From positions 124,001 through 188,000 of the forward strand of contig JAUIKM010000001.1 in NCBI GenBank assembly GCA_030430495.1: a stretch of DNA of 64,000 bases, written 5' to 3'. This stretch comes from a bacterium. GTDB taxonomy: Bacteria; Bacteroidota; Ignavibacteria; Kapaibacteriales; UBA7675. A model generated the notes under the pieces. It saw nothing but the letters and a program-made list of their open reading frames with translations, was not told where the DNA came from and did not search any database. This document shows positions 42,182 through 51,298 of the stretch, in pieces. Position 1 is the first letter of the stretch, and each line of letters starts with the position of its first letter. The translations under genes and the position numbers were made by a program.

Positions 42182-44233
42182 ATGAATGCAGGCGTTCATC
42201 TTGAGGAATTGCATCAGGAACTGCAGGCAGCCGACGGCGGACGTCGTATTGTCCTGCTAAACCAGATTGCACGCGAAACGATGGCGGTCGATGCCAAACG
42301 CGGTGCTGAACTGGCGCAGGAAGCCGTGCTCCTGGCCCGCAAAATGATCAACGAGGGCGAATCCGGTGGAGCGCAGGGCATGACCACCGCCCTCATGTTA
42401 AAAGCCATCTGCCAGAACAAACAGGGCCACACTTCCGAAGCGCTCGAAACGCTGGATGAAGCCATGGTGCAGTTTGCCGAGATGGACGACCGCGAAGGCG
42501 AGGCCGGCGCGTTAAACAATTTCGGCAACGTTTACCTCTCCATTGGCGACTACCCACGCGCCCTCGAACATTATCTGCGCAGCCTGGCAATCAAAACCGA
42601 GCTGGGGAAACGCCACGCCGGCACCTTGCGCAATATCGGCATTGTCTACCAGCACCTGGGCGACTATTCCAATGCCCTTGACCACCACGTTTCCAGCTGT
42701 GAACTCCTGCGTGAAAACGGCGACCGCCGCGGTGAAGCGCGCGCCCTGATTTCCGTCGGCCATGTATACGAACTGCTCGACAATCACGGCGCCGCCCTGG
42801 AACACTACTACAATGCATATGAAATTATCCGCGAAGCGGATTTGCTGGACGAAGAAGCGCGCGTGCTGGGAAATATCGGCAGTATTCACGCCAAGGGGCG
42901 GCGCTATGACGAAGCACTGCAGTTTTTCCAACGCAGCCTCGCGATTAAACGCCGCGTCGGCGATGTTCACAGTCAGGCCAACCTTCTGTTAAACATCGGA
43001 CTGGTCTATGTGCATCGCGGCGAACTGGACCGCGCCCTGCCGCAGTTTGGCCAGAGCCTGGCGATTAAACGCCGGACGGGCAACCGACTGGGCGAAGCTG
43101 AAGCGCTGCACGCGCTGGGTGTCTTAAACGGTCGTCGCGATTTTTCCGGTTACGATCCAAAACTGGCGCTGGAGCAACTGCAACAAGCGCTGGACATCGC
43201 CGAGAAACTTCAGGCCAAACGCCTGGTCTACGATGTTAAACACTCGCTGGCCGAACTCTACGAGCAGCGCGGCGAGTTCGAACAGGCGCTGGCCGAATAC
43301 CGCAGTTTCCACCTGCTAAAAGAAGAGTTGCACGGCAGCGACCGCGATAAAAAACTGCGCGACTTGCAGACGGTGCATCAGGTTGAATCGGCGCGCAAAG
43401 AAGCGGAAATTTATCGGCTGCGCAATGTGGAGCTCGCCTCCCTGAACGAAGACCTGCGCAGAGAAAAGTCGCGGGCGGACATGCTTAACGCCCACCTGCA
43501 GGATGTTAACAGCAATCTGGAAAAGATTGTTAACGAAAAGAATGAATTTCTGGGCATCGTGGCGCACGACCTGCGCAATCCGCTGGCCAACATCGTGCTT
43601 TCCGCTTCCATGGTTAACAATTATCGCGGTCGCATGACTTCCGCCGATATAGGGCGGGAGATGGACAAGATTGAACTCACCGCCACGCACCTGAAAGACA
43701 TCGTGGCCAACCTGCTGGACCTCAATAAACTGGACAGCGGCGCACGCGCCATGGAGCAATCGCAGATTGACGTGCACAAGTTGATGCTCACGCTGGTGAC
43801 GCTGCATCGCGATCGCGCGGCGGTTAAACACATTCGGCTGGATTATGAGCCGGGCGACATTCGCCACGCCGTGGCCCGCGCGGACAAACAGGCTTTCCAG
43901 CAGTCGATTGAAAACATCATTTCAAACGCCATCAAGTACTCGCCGCCGGGCAAACGCGTGAGTATTCGGCTGAGCCGGAGCGAGCCCGCGCCGGGCGAGG
44001 CCCGCTATAACATTCACGTGCGCGATGAAGGGCCGGGAATTCCGGCGGACGAACGCCAGCGTCTGTTTGAGAAATTTGCGCGCCTCTCCAGCAAACCAAC
44101 CGGCGGCGAACACTCGGTCGGGCTGGGGCTGTACATCACCAAACGCCTGATGAACGAAATGCGGGGCGACGTAAGTTTTCTGGCTCCGTCGGGCGGCGGC
44201 GCTGAGTTTGTGCTTTCGATTCCCGCTTGTTAA
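42182..44233 (+). CDS. Soluble TPR-sensor histidine kinase
   Basis: The product is 683 aa from ATG 42182 (MNAGVHLEELHQELQ); TTG 42173 is the other option. About eight TPR repeats fill residues 40-370 (for example GALNNFGNVYLSIGDYPRALEHY, LRNIGIVYQHLGDYSNALDHH, LLNIGLVYVHRGELDRAL). A coiled coil spans ~375-445, then HisKA with IVAHDLRNPLANIVLSASMV (phospho-acceptor His in AHDLRNP) and an HATPase domain with NIISNAIKYS, DEGPGIP and GLGLYITK. There is no TM segment or receiver domain, so signal input is probably a cytoplasmic protein or peptide bound by the TPRs. No response regulator is adjacent. Typical of TPR kinases widespread in Bacteroidota. Confidence 0.85.
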   Translation: MNAGVHLEELHQELQAADGGRRIVLLNQIARETMAVDAKRGAELAQEAVLLARKMINEGESGGAQGMTTALMLKAICQNKQGHTSEALETLDEAMVQFAEMDDREGEAGALNNFGNVYLSIGDYPRALEHYLRSLAIKTELGKRHAGTLRNIGIVYQHLGDYSNALDHHVSSCELLRENGDRRGEARALISVGHVYELLDNHGAALEHYYNAYEIIREADLLDEEARVLGNIGSIHAKGRRYDEALQFFQRSLAIKRRVGDVHSQANLLLNIGLVYVHRGELDRALPQFGQSLAIKRRTGNRLGEAEALHALGVLNGRRDFSGYDPKLALEQLQQALDIAEKLQAKRLVYDVKHSLAELYEQRGEFEQALAEYRSFHLLKEELHGSDRDKKLRDLQTVHQVESARKEAEIYRLRNVELASLNEDLRREKSRADMLNAHLQDVNSNLEKIVNEKNEFLGIVAHDLRNPLANIVLSASMVNNYRGRMTSADIGREMDKIELTATHLKDIVANLLDLNKLDSGARAMEQSQIDVHKLMLTLVTLHRDRAAVKHIRLDYEPGDIRHAVARADKQAFQQSIENIISNAIKYSPPGKRVSIRLSRSEPAPGEARYNIHVRDEGPGIPADERQRLFEKFARLSSKPTGGEHSVGLGLYITKRLMNEMRGDVSFLAPSGGGAEFVLSIPAC

Positions 44234-44356
44234 TCTTCCGGCGATTCCCGGGGTTGGTCTGACAAAATCGGCATGGGAACCGGCGTCCTGCAACCGGCCT
44301 CGTTCTGTCGTGTCTTAAACGGCATCGAATTCTGTTAGACCGATTCGGGAGACCTC

Positions 44357-47300
44357 GTGCATTCTGACCTGCGTCACTCCATTCGCCTCCTCCTGTTTGT
44401 TTCTTCTGTTTTGTTAGTGGGTGCGGCATCTCTGCGCGCTCAGGTGCTGCGCGTCTACGATGTGGACGCCTCCAATTTTCCCATGGTGAGCGCGGAATTC
44501 GACTACTACGCCACCGGAGGCGCGCGCATCGAAGTGCCGCGGGATTCCTTCCTCGTACGCGAATTTGTCGATGCTCTGCCGATTGAAGTTTTTGACTGTC
44601 CGCAACAAATCGAACCGGAAGTCTTGTCGGCCGTCCTGATGATCGACGCTTCCTCATCGATGAACCAGGCCGGCAAACTGCAAATGGCGCAGTCCGCTGC
44701 GCGCGCCTGGATAGACGCCATGCCGCTCGGTCCCGGCGAATGTGCGCTGGGCGTCTTTTCCGAATCCAACACAATTCTGCAGGACTTCACGACGAACCGC
44801 GCTGCGCTGTTGAGCGCCGTCGACGGCATTACAACCCAGGGCGGAACCCAGTTTGACGCGGCGTTTACGGCGCAACCCGGCGGCGCGCTGGTTGTGGCCG
44901 AAAGCGGCATCAATAAACGCGTTGTGGTGCTGATCACCGACGGCGACGCCGACGGCAACCGCGACGAGATTATCGCGGCCGCGCAGAGCGCCGGTGCAAC
45001 TGTTTTCTGCGTGTCGATCGGCATCGATATTCCACCGATCCTGTTCGACATCGCCGATGCCACCGGCGGGGAGGTGTTTGACAACGTGACCTCGCTGGAC
45101 GAGGCGTCCGACACTTTTGTGCGCATTCTGCGTCTGGCGCAGGAAGTCGAGCCCTGTAAAATCACCTGGCGCAGCGGTCCGGCCTGCGAGACGGTGCGCG
45201 AGCCTCTGATTTCGATTCCGACGCTCGGCGCGGTGGCGTTTGGACACTACAACGCGCCGCCCGAATCCATTCCACTTCTGCTTGTGAACCCGGCGCGCCT
45301 CGACTTCGGCCCTGTGCCGCCGCCGCAGTTTGATCAGAAGCAGGTGGAACTGCGCGCCCAGGCGCAAGAAATGACGATCAACTCAATCAACGTTTTTCAC
45401 CCGGACTATTCCATCGTCGACTGGGGCGGCACTGCGCCGCCCTTTACCCTGGCGCCGGACGAGAGCCGGATACTGACGGTTGAATTCAGACCGGCGGATT
45501 CGTCCTTCAGCGGTCATGAGTTTGAGCTTGAAGCGGAAGGTCCGTGCAATGTCTCGGGTATTACCGTGTTCGGCGGTTTTCCAGGTATAAAACCGAAAAT
45601 CCCGACACTCAAAGTGACTGTCCCCAACGGCGGCGAAATGTTTGCCGCAGGCGAAACCATTGAAGTGTCGTGGACCGGCGTTCCGCGCCGCGACTCGCTT
45701 CGGCTGGAGCTGAGCACCAACAACGGCGACGACTGGACGCGCATCACGGAGTATGCATCCGGCCTCTCGCACGAACTCAAACTGCCCAATACGGTCAGCG
45801 ACGAATGCCTTGTCCGCCTGAGCCAGGGCGCTGTGCCCGAGGATATTTACAACGGCTGGGCCTGGGCGCGCCGCGGCGGCGGTTTCTCGTCCTTTGCCGA
45901 AGAAATGCGCGATATCTGTCTGGACAGCACCGGCAATATCTACGCCGTCGGCAGCTTTTTTGGCGACGGCGACTTTGCGGGCACGGACATCTCCGCGAGC
46001 GGTTCTTCCGACATATTTCTGGTCAAGCTGCGGCCCGACGGCAGTCTGGCCTGGGTGCGCAATTTCGGCAGTCGCGAAGGCGATGACGGCATCGCGGTAG
46101 GCTGCGACGCCGAGGGCAATGTCTATGTGGGCGGCGAGCAGCGGCTCAGTTTTTTGCTGGACGGCAAGGCCTTCGGTGGTCCCGGCGGCATTGATCTGTT
46201 TCTGGCCAAGTTCAACAGCAGCGGCACGGCCCAGTGGATCAGCGGCGGCGGCGGGCCGCTGAGCGACGATTTCGGCGACATGGTGGTAACGCCGGACGGG
46301 CGCGTCTACATGTGCGGCAGCGTGGTTGGCGAGGCGACATTTGGCGAGGCGACGATCGGTTCGGCCGGCAGCGGTGCGATCTTTGTGGCGCAGTACGCCA
46401 CCGACGGTTCGCTGAACTGGATCAATGCCAACGAAGGCAATTTCAGTTTTCACGCGCGCAAAATGGACCTCGGTACGGACGGCGAACTCGTCATGGCGGG
46501 TTCTCTGCTCTCGAATGAAATGCTCGACGGCATCGCTCTCGATGTGCGCGGCGGGGCGGACATCTTTATGGCGCGGCTCAATCCGGACAACGGCAAGGCG
46601 CAGAGCGCCATGGTTCTGGGCGGGACGGGCAACGAGTTTATTGCTGCCATTGCCGTTGATCCGGCGGGCAATGTGAGCGTCGCCGGAAATTTTGACGCCC
46701 CCCTCGACCTGGGAACGGGCGCGCTGGTCAGCCGCGGCGGGACCGACTTTTTTGTGGCGCAGTTCGACGCCGCGGACCAGCCGCGCTGGAGTATGCGCGG
46801 CGGCGGCGCGATGGATGACGGCGCCGATGATCTGCGCGCCTCGCCAGACGGAACGCTGCACATGGTGGGAACTGCGGAAGAGACGTTTGACCTGAACGGC
46901 GAAGCGGGGCAGGCCGAAGGACGCGATATTTTGGTCGCCGAGCTGACGCCCGACGGCGAGCTTGAGTGGCTGCGCAGCGTGGGCGGCCGGTTTACACAGC
47001 GCGCACGCGGCGTGGTCTACGACCAGAGCGATCGGCTGTACTTTGCCGGCGAATTCGTGTTTTCAACGGCGATCGGCGCGGACAGCCTGCGAGCCCTGGG
47101 CAACGGCGACGCCATGGTGGCGGCGATGCGCATCAACCTGAAAGCCGCGCAGACGGATGTCTCCGACAATCTCTGGTCCATCGTCGCGCCGCGGTTCGTC
47201 GCCAAAGTGATTGACATGGGCGTGCTTTCGCTCGGAACGCGGCGCGACTCTACGGTTGCAGACTGGCTTGAAAATGTGGGCGTTTTCGGCATGATCATCG

Positions 47301-48505
47301 ATTCGATCAGGATTGAGGGTCCGAATGCCGAGGACTTTGCACTGCTTTCGGACGTGCCGGCCGAGCTTTCGGCATCGGCCTCACTGGATATTCAACTGGA
47401 ATTTGTTCCGTCGGCGGTCGGCCTGCGGCGCGCCGAGATCGCCGTGTATGCCGCCGGACTTGAGCGCCATTTTGAGCTGATCGGCCGGGCGGTGCAGGCC
47501 AAACTGGGTCTGGTTTTCGACGATGATGTCATAGACTTCGGCGCAGTGGCGCTTAGCCGCACGCGAACACTGGTGCAGCGCTCGACGGTTGTCAACGTGA
47601 GCAGCGATGTCATAGAGTTTGATGCCATTCTGATCGAAGAAGCCGGCGGCGGTCAGTTCAGCGTGGAGCTGCCCGACCCGCCCGTGCGGCTGGCGCCGGG
47701 CGAATCGCTGGAGCTCGATCTGAGTTTTACGCCGACGCGCCGCGGCCGCGGCAGCGCCGATCTTCTGTTTTATTGCGGCGGTCTGGCCGGGCCCGTGCGC
47801 CTGCCGATGGCCGGCGTCGGGCTGGACGACATTGTGCTGATTCCCGATTTCAGCGCGGCGGCGGGTGAAGAACGCACGCTCGAACTGCGCCTGGGGCGGC
47901 CTCTGTCGGCGGTGGAAGCCGCGAGCATCGCGTCGTTCCGCGCCCGCATCGAATTCAGCAGCGATCTGCTCGTGCCGCGCAACGGCGTCGGCAGTGTCTC
48001 CGCGGGCGTCCGCAGCATCGAAGTAAGCGGCAGCCCGGCTGAGGGCGACGTCGTGCTGGCGCAGATCACAGTTGTGGCGGCGCTGGGCGCGGCGGCACAG
48101 ACGCCGCTGGTAATTGCCGAGCTGGAGTGGCTCGACGACGAAGGCGAAGTTTTCGATCCGGGATTTGCCGAAGTGGACGGCGTCTTTGAGCTGGTCGGCA
48201 TGTGCGAGGTCGGCGGTACCCGGCTGTTCAGCAGCGGCGCGGGTGCGGCGGCGCTGACGGTTCCGCAGCCGAATCCCGCGGCCCACAGCACGACACTGCG
48301 CGTGCATCTGATCGAAGCCGGTGAACACAGGCTGGAAATCTATTCGATACGCGGCGAACTTGAGCGCCGCCGACGGCTGGCGACGGACGGGCCGGGCGCG
48401 TATGATCTGACGCTCGACTGCTCCGGGCTGCCCAATGGTCGTTACATCGTTGTGGTGCGCACGCCGACGCAGGTCCTGCAACGGCAACTGGACGTGCGGC
48501 GTTGA
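44357..48505 (+). CDS. Giant T9SS cargo: von Willebrand A domain, beta-propeller repeats, anchor-D-like and cohesin-like domains
   Basis: The predicted product is 1382 aa, with GTG start at 44357 after CGGGAG. Signal peptide to ~residue 29 (LRAQ). A vWA domain lies at ~90-270 with the MIDAS metal motif DASSSM and ITDGDADGN. Two anchor-D-like Ig modules follow, then a five- or six-fold repeat of SBBP type at ~500-900 (GNIYAVGSFFGDGDF, GNVYVGGEQRLSF, GRVYMCGSVVGEATF, GNVSVAGNFDAPLDL). More Ig modules occupy ~940-1150, a cohesin-like domain ~1165-1290, and the T9SS sorting domain the last ~80 residues (PQPNPAAHSTTLRVHL, GRYIVVVRTP). vWA domains usually bind protein partners or collagen-like surfaces, so adhesion is the likely role. 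It is closely related in its C-terminal half to 56214-61628 and to the partial gene at position 2. Confidence 0.85.
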   Translation: MHSDLRHSIRLLLFVSSVLLVGAASLRAQVLRVYDVDASNFPMVSAEFDYYATGGARIEVPRDSFLVREFVDALPIEVFDCPQQIEPEVLSAVLMIDASSSMNQAGKLQMAQSAARAWIDAMPLGPGECALGVFSESNTILQDFTTNRAALLSAVDGITTQGGTQFDAAFTAQPGGALVVAESGINKRVVVLITDGDADGNRDEIIAAAQSAGATVFCVSIGIDIPPILFDIADATGGEVFDNVTSLDEASDTFVRILRLAQEVEPCKITWRSGPACETVREPLISIPTLGAVAFGHYNAPPESIPLLLVNPARLDFGPVPPPQFDQKQVELRAQAQEMTINSINVFHPDYSIVDWGGTAPPFTLAPDESRILTVEFRPADSSFSGHEFELEAEGPCNVSGITVFGGFPGIKPKIPTLKVTVPNGGEMFAAGETIEVSWTGVPRRDSLRLELSTNNGDDWTRITEYASGLSHELKLPNTVSDECLVRLSQGAVPEDIYNGWAWARRGGGFSSFAEEMRDICLDSTGNIYAVGSFFGDGDFAGTDISASGSSDIFLVKLRPDGSLAWVRNFGSREGDDGIAVGCDAEGNVYVGGEQRLSFLLDGKAFGGPGGIDLFLAKFNSSGTAQWISGGGGPLSDDFGDMVVTPDGRVYMCGSVVGEATFGEATIGSAGSGAIFVAQYATDGSLNWINANEGNFSFHARKMDLGTDGELVMAGSLLSNEMLDGIALDVRGGADIFMARLNPDNGKAQSAMVLGGTGNEFIAAIAVDPAGNVSVAGNFDAPLDLGTGALVSRGGTDFFVAQFDAADQPRWSMRGGGAMDDGADDLRASPDGTLHMVGTAEETFDLNGEAGQAEGRDILVAELTPDGELEWLRSVGGRFTQRARGVVYDQSDRLYFAGEFVFSTAIGADSLRALGNGDAMVAAMRINLKAAQTDVSDNLWSIVAPRFVAKVIDMGVLSLGTRRDSTVADWLENVGVFGMIIDSIRIEGPNAEDFALLSDVPAELSASASLDIQLEFVPSAVGLRRAEIAVYAAGLERHFELIGRAVQAKLGLVFDDDVIDFGAVALSRTRTLVQRSTVVNVSSDVIEFDAILIEEAGGGQFSVELPDPPVRLAPGESLELDLSFTPTRRGRGSADLLFYCGGLAGPVRLPMAGVGLDDIVLIPDFSAAAGEERTLELRLGRPLSAVEAASIASFRARIEFSSDLLVPRNGVGSVSAGVRSIEVSGSPAEGDVVLAQITVVAALGAAAQTPLVIAELEWLDDEGEVFDPGFAEVDGVFELVGMCEVGGTRLFSSGAGAAALTVPQPNPAAHSTTLRVHLIEAGEHRLEIYSIRGELERRRRLATDGPGAYDLTLDCSGLPNGRYIVVVRTPTQVLQRQLDVRR

Positions 48506-48732
48506 GCCTCGGCGCCGACACGGCGGCTGTGTACCGACACCTGCGGGACTAACAAGAAAATCATGTCAGGGGAAAGGTTGCATCGGTAAAATCACCAAAA
48601 GCGGAGAAGGCGGCAGCGCATGTCCGGCGTTGTTGACTGATTGGTCGTCCGCACGAAAAAGCGTAAATTCGCCGCGTTTATATTCAGGCAAGCTAAGATC
48701 TCTCCGCTTAACTTGTTGATCTGGCACAGGAG

Positions 48733-48769
48733 CGGGACCGTGACCCGCCGGAGCATTCCGGGAATACAA
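48733..48769 (+). promoter_or_regulatory. Paired hairpins over the metF ribosome-site region
   Basis: GCGGG.../...CCCGC, then CCGGA-GCAT-TCCGG, ending 9 bp before the metF ATG and touching the GGGAA ribosome site. They could lower translation until opened. I see no match to known SAM or cobalamin riboswitch cores. Confidence 0.3.
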
Positions 48770-49722
48770 TGAAAGTTATCGATCAGCTGGCGAAAGCTAA
48801 GAGCACGCTGTTTTCCTTTGAAGTGATACCGCCGCTGAAAGGCGAGAGCATTCAGTCGATTTACGACGGCATTGATCCGCTGATTGAATTCAACCCGATG
48901 TCGATCAATGTGACGTATCACCGCGAGGAGTTCAGCTACCGCAAAATGCCGGACGGATTGTTAAAACGCATGACGGTGCGCAAACGGCCGGGGACGGTCG
49001 GCATTTCCGCCGCATTAAAATTCCGCTACGGCGTAGAGCCTGTGCCGCACCTGATTTGCGGTGGATTTACGCGGGAGGAAACGGAAAACGCCCTGATTGA
49101 CCTGGACTTCCTGGGCATCAAAAACGTTCTGGCGCTGCGCGGCGATCCGCAGAAAAATGAGCGGGTGTTTGTGCCCGAAACGGAAGGTCACACTTATGCG
49201 CTGGACCTGATTAAACAAATCGACGCCTTAAACAAAGGCATCTACCTGCACGAGGATATGAAGAACGCCAACCCGACGGACTTCTGTATCGGTGTGGCGG
49301 GTTACCCGGAAAAGCACTTTGAATCGCCCAATGTCGAGTTCGATCTGCTTAATCTGAAGAAAAAAATCGACGCCGGCGCCGACTACATCGTAACCCAGCT
49401 TTTTTACGATAATCAGCGCTTTTTTGAGTTTGAGCGCCGTTGTCGCGACCTGGGAATCGGTGTTCCAATTATTCCCGGCATCAAGATTCTTTCGACAAAA
49501 CGACATTTGAATTTTTTGCCAAGTTATTTTCACACTACATTGCCGGAAGATTTGTCGCGGGCGGTACTGGCCTGCAAGGACAACAAAGAGGTTCGGGAGG
49601 TGGGAATTGAGTGGGCGACAGCGCAATGCCGCGAGCTGCGCGAGCATGGCGTTCCATGTATCCATTTTTACACCATGGGTCGGTCCCATGCCACACGGCG
49701 CGTAGCCGAGGCAATTTATTGA
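48769..49722 (+). CDS. metF: Methylenetetrahydrofolate reductase
   Basis: The predicted product is 317 aa, beginning MKVIDQLAKAKSTLFSFEVI with GGGAA upstream. Conserved motifs are FSFEVIPP with the catalytic Glu, ITVTYH-like NVTYHREEFS, HLICGGFTREETENALIDL, NVLALRGDPQ (FAD loop), GVAGYPEKH and QLFYDNQRFFEF, followed by IIPGIKIL. It makes an FAD-bound TIM barrel that reduces 5,10-methylene-THF to 5-methyl-THF for methionine synthesis. The length equals the usual short bacterial MetF. The gene appears monocistronic. Confidence 0.93.
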   Translation: MKVIDQLAKAKSTLFSFEVIPPLKGESIQSIYDGIDPLIEFNPMSINVTYHREEFSYRKMPDGLLKRMTVRKRPGTVGISAALKFRYGVEPVPHLICGGFTREETENALIDLDFLGIKNVLALRGDPQKNERVFVPETEGHTYALDLIKQIDALNKGIYLHEDMKNANPTDFCIGVAGYPEKHFESPNVEFDLLNLKKKIDAGADYIVTQLFYDNQRFFEFERRCRDLGIGVPIIPGIKILSTKRHLNFLPSYFHTTLPEDLSRAVLACKDNKEVREVGIEWATAQCRELREHGVPCIHFYTMGRSHATRRVAEAIY

Positions 49723-49869
49723 CCCGATGATTCGCCTGCACGGGTAACACGGTTCGGCCGATCCCGGAAGAAAATCCACACACCGGCGCGGCGTCGTACT
49801 GCGAGCCCACGATGCCGATCTTTCACTGCATTCCTTGTCCTGCAATGGATACAGAGGACGGAACTACCT

Positions 49870-51192
49870 ATGAAAGTCGAGAACAAACGGGGCAGTTTGC
49901 TGAAGCGACCCGGCGGCGAAAACACCGGCGGCGACGATTTCCGATTTGCGGAGGAGTTATTGAACGTATCACCGGAGGAAGCGCGCGAGGAGTTTGACAG
50001 GCTCTACACTTCCGCGCGGCAGTCCCGCAACCCGGCCGATCAGGCGCGCGCCGCTCTCGGCATCGCCCGCGCCGCATCACTTTCCGACAAAATAGACGTG
50101 GCCATCCGCCATGGGCGCGAAGCCGCACAGCTGTATCAGATGCTCGGCGACCACGCCGGGGAAGGCCGCGCCGCGATAGAAATTGGCGTCATTCACCTGC
50201 GCCACCAACAGATGAGCCAGGCCCTGATGGAGTTTGAGCGCGGTCTGCGTCTCTACGAACAGGCCGACCAGGCGCGCGGCATCGCCAATGCCCACGGCAA
50301 CCTGGGGCTGGTGCATTACGAACTGCACAGCTTTGACAAGGCGCTGCACCACTACGTGCAGGCGGCGCGCATATTTGCCGAAACCGAATCGACCTACCCG
50401 CTCTCTTCGATTTATTCCAACATCGCTTTGTTGTTCAAGGACGTGCGTCAGTACGACAGCGCCCTGCGCTACATCGACAAGGCGATCGAAATCCTGCCGA
50501 AGGACAGCGATCCCGACGACCGCTCGCGTCTGATCGGCAACCGCGGCGCCATCCTGCTGGATATGGACCGGCTGGACGAAGCGATGGCTGCTTTTCTGGA
50601 ATCGCTCAAGTACATTCGCGTGGTCGGCAACTTCTACATTGAAGGCCGCATGAATGAGAACATCGGGGAGGTGCACCTCAAGCGCAAGGACTATGACGCG
50701 GCGCTCGAATCTTATCGCACCTACCTGAGTCTGGTCCGCAAAATGGAGAACGGCAGGGATGCGGAGGCGGAAGCGCTGCACAGCCTGGCGTCGATGTTGA
50801 GCGTGGCGGGCAAGATTGATGAAGCCGAGCAGGCGCTGCGGAAAGCCTGGCGCATCTGGGCCGGACTGGACTCGGATAGCGGTCAGGCCAAAGCCTGCTA
50901 CGCGCTGGCGAAATTGTTTGAGGATCAGCAGAAGCTTGAACAGGCCGAGGAGTTTGTGCGTTCGGCCAAAGTCTTTGTTTCCACCGCGCTCGACCCGATG
51001 TTGAGCGCCGATATATGTCTCATGCTGACTCGTTTTGCCGAGCGCAGCGGCGACTACGAGCGCGCCTACCGCGAATACCGCGAGCATCACGACGCCCTCA
51101 AAGGCACGCAGAAGCGCCTGCAACGCTCGATCGAAGCGCTGTTGAAAATGCAACTGGCGCTCAACCCGCTGATTGAAGATAAGCGCGGCTGA
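49870..51192 (+). CDS. TPR-repeat protein without output domain
   Basis: The predicted product is 440 aa, starting MKVENKRGSLLKRPGGENTG at ATG 49870, with GGACGGA at 49858. About nine TPRs cover residues 45-420 (for example AAIEIGVIHLRHQQMSQALME, NAHGNLGLVHYELHSFDKAL, NENIGEVHLKRKDYDAALESY). No signal peptide, TM, kinase or HTH domain is visible. The repeats are close to those of the kinase at 42182, which suggests a shared origin. It may be a partner or adaptor of one of the TPR regulators. It converges with the helical-repeat gene at 51299. Confidence 0.7.
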   Translation: MKVENKRGSLLKRPGGENTGGDDFRFAEELLNVSPEEAREEFDRLYTSARQSRNPADQARAALGIARAASLSDKIDVAIRHGREAAQLYQMLGDHAGEGRAAIEIGVIHLRHQQMSQALMEFERGLRLYEQADQARGIANAHGNLGLVHYELHSFDKALHHYVQAARIFAETESTYPLSSIYSNIALLFKDVRQYDSALRYIDKAIEILPKDSDPDDRSRLIGNRGAILLDMDRLDEAMAAFLESLKYIRVVGNFYIEGRMNENIGEVHLKRKDYDAALESYRTYLSLVRKMENGRDAEAEALHSLASMLSVAGKIDEAEQALRKAWRIWAGLDSDSGQAKACYALAKLFEDQQKLEQAEEFVRSAKVFVSTALDPMLSADICLMLTRFAERSGDYERAYREYREHHDALKGTQKRLQRSIEALLKMQLALNPLIEDKRG

Positions 51193-51298
51193 TTTTACCC
51201 TGGCGCGGCAGATTTTACCTGCGGCAGCATGATTTTCCTGTTCGTCGGCGAGTGGGAAACTGAAGGTCATTGCACCCGCCGGAAGTCCATGCGGCGCA

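Noticed and set aside
45383-46861. 492-codon minus-strand frame opposite the vWA cargo gene
   Set aside because: Shadow of the SBBP-repeat region; composition dominated by Ala, Arg and His without domains.
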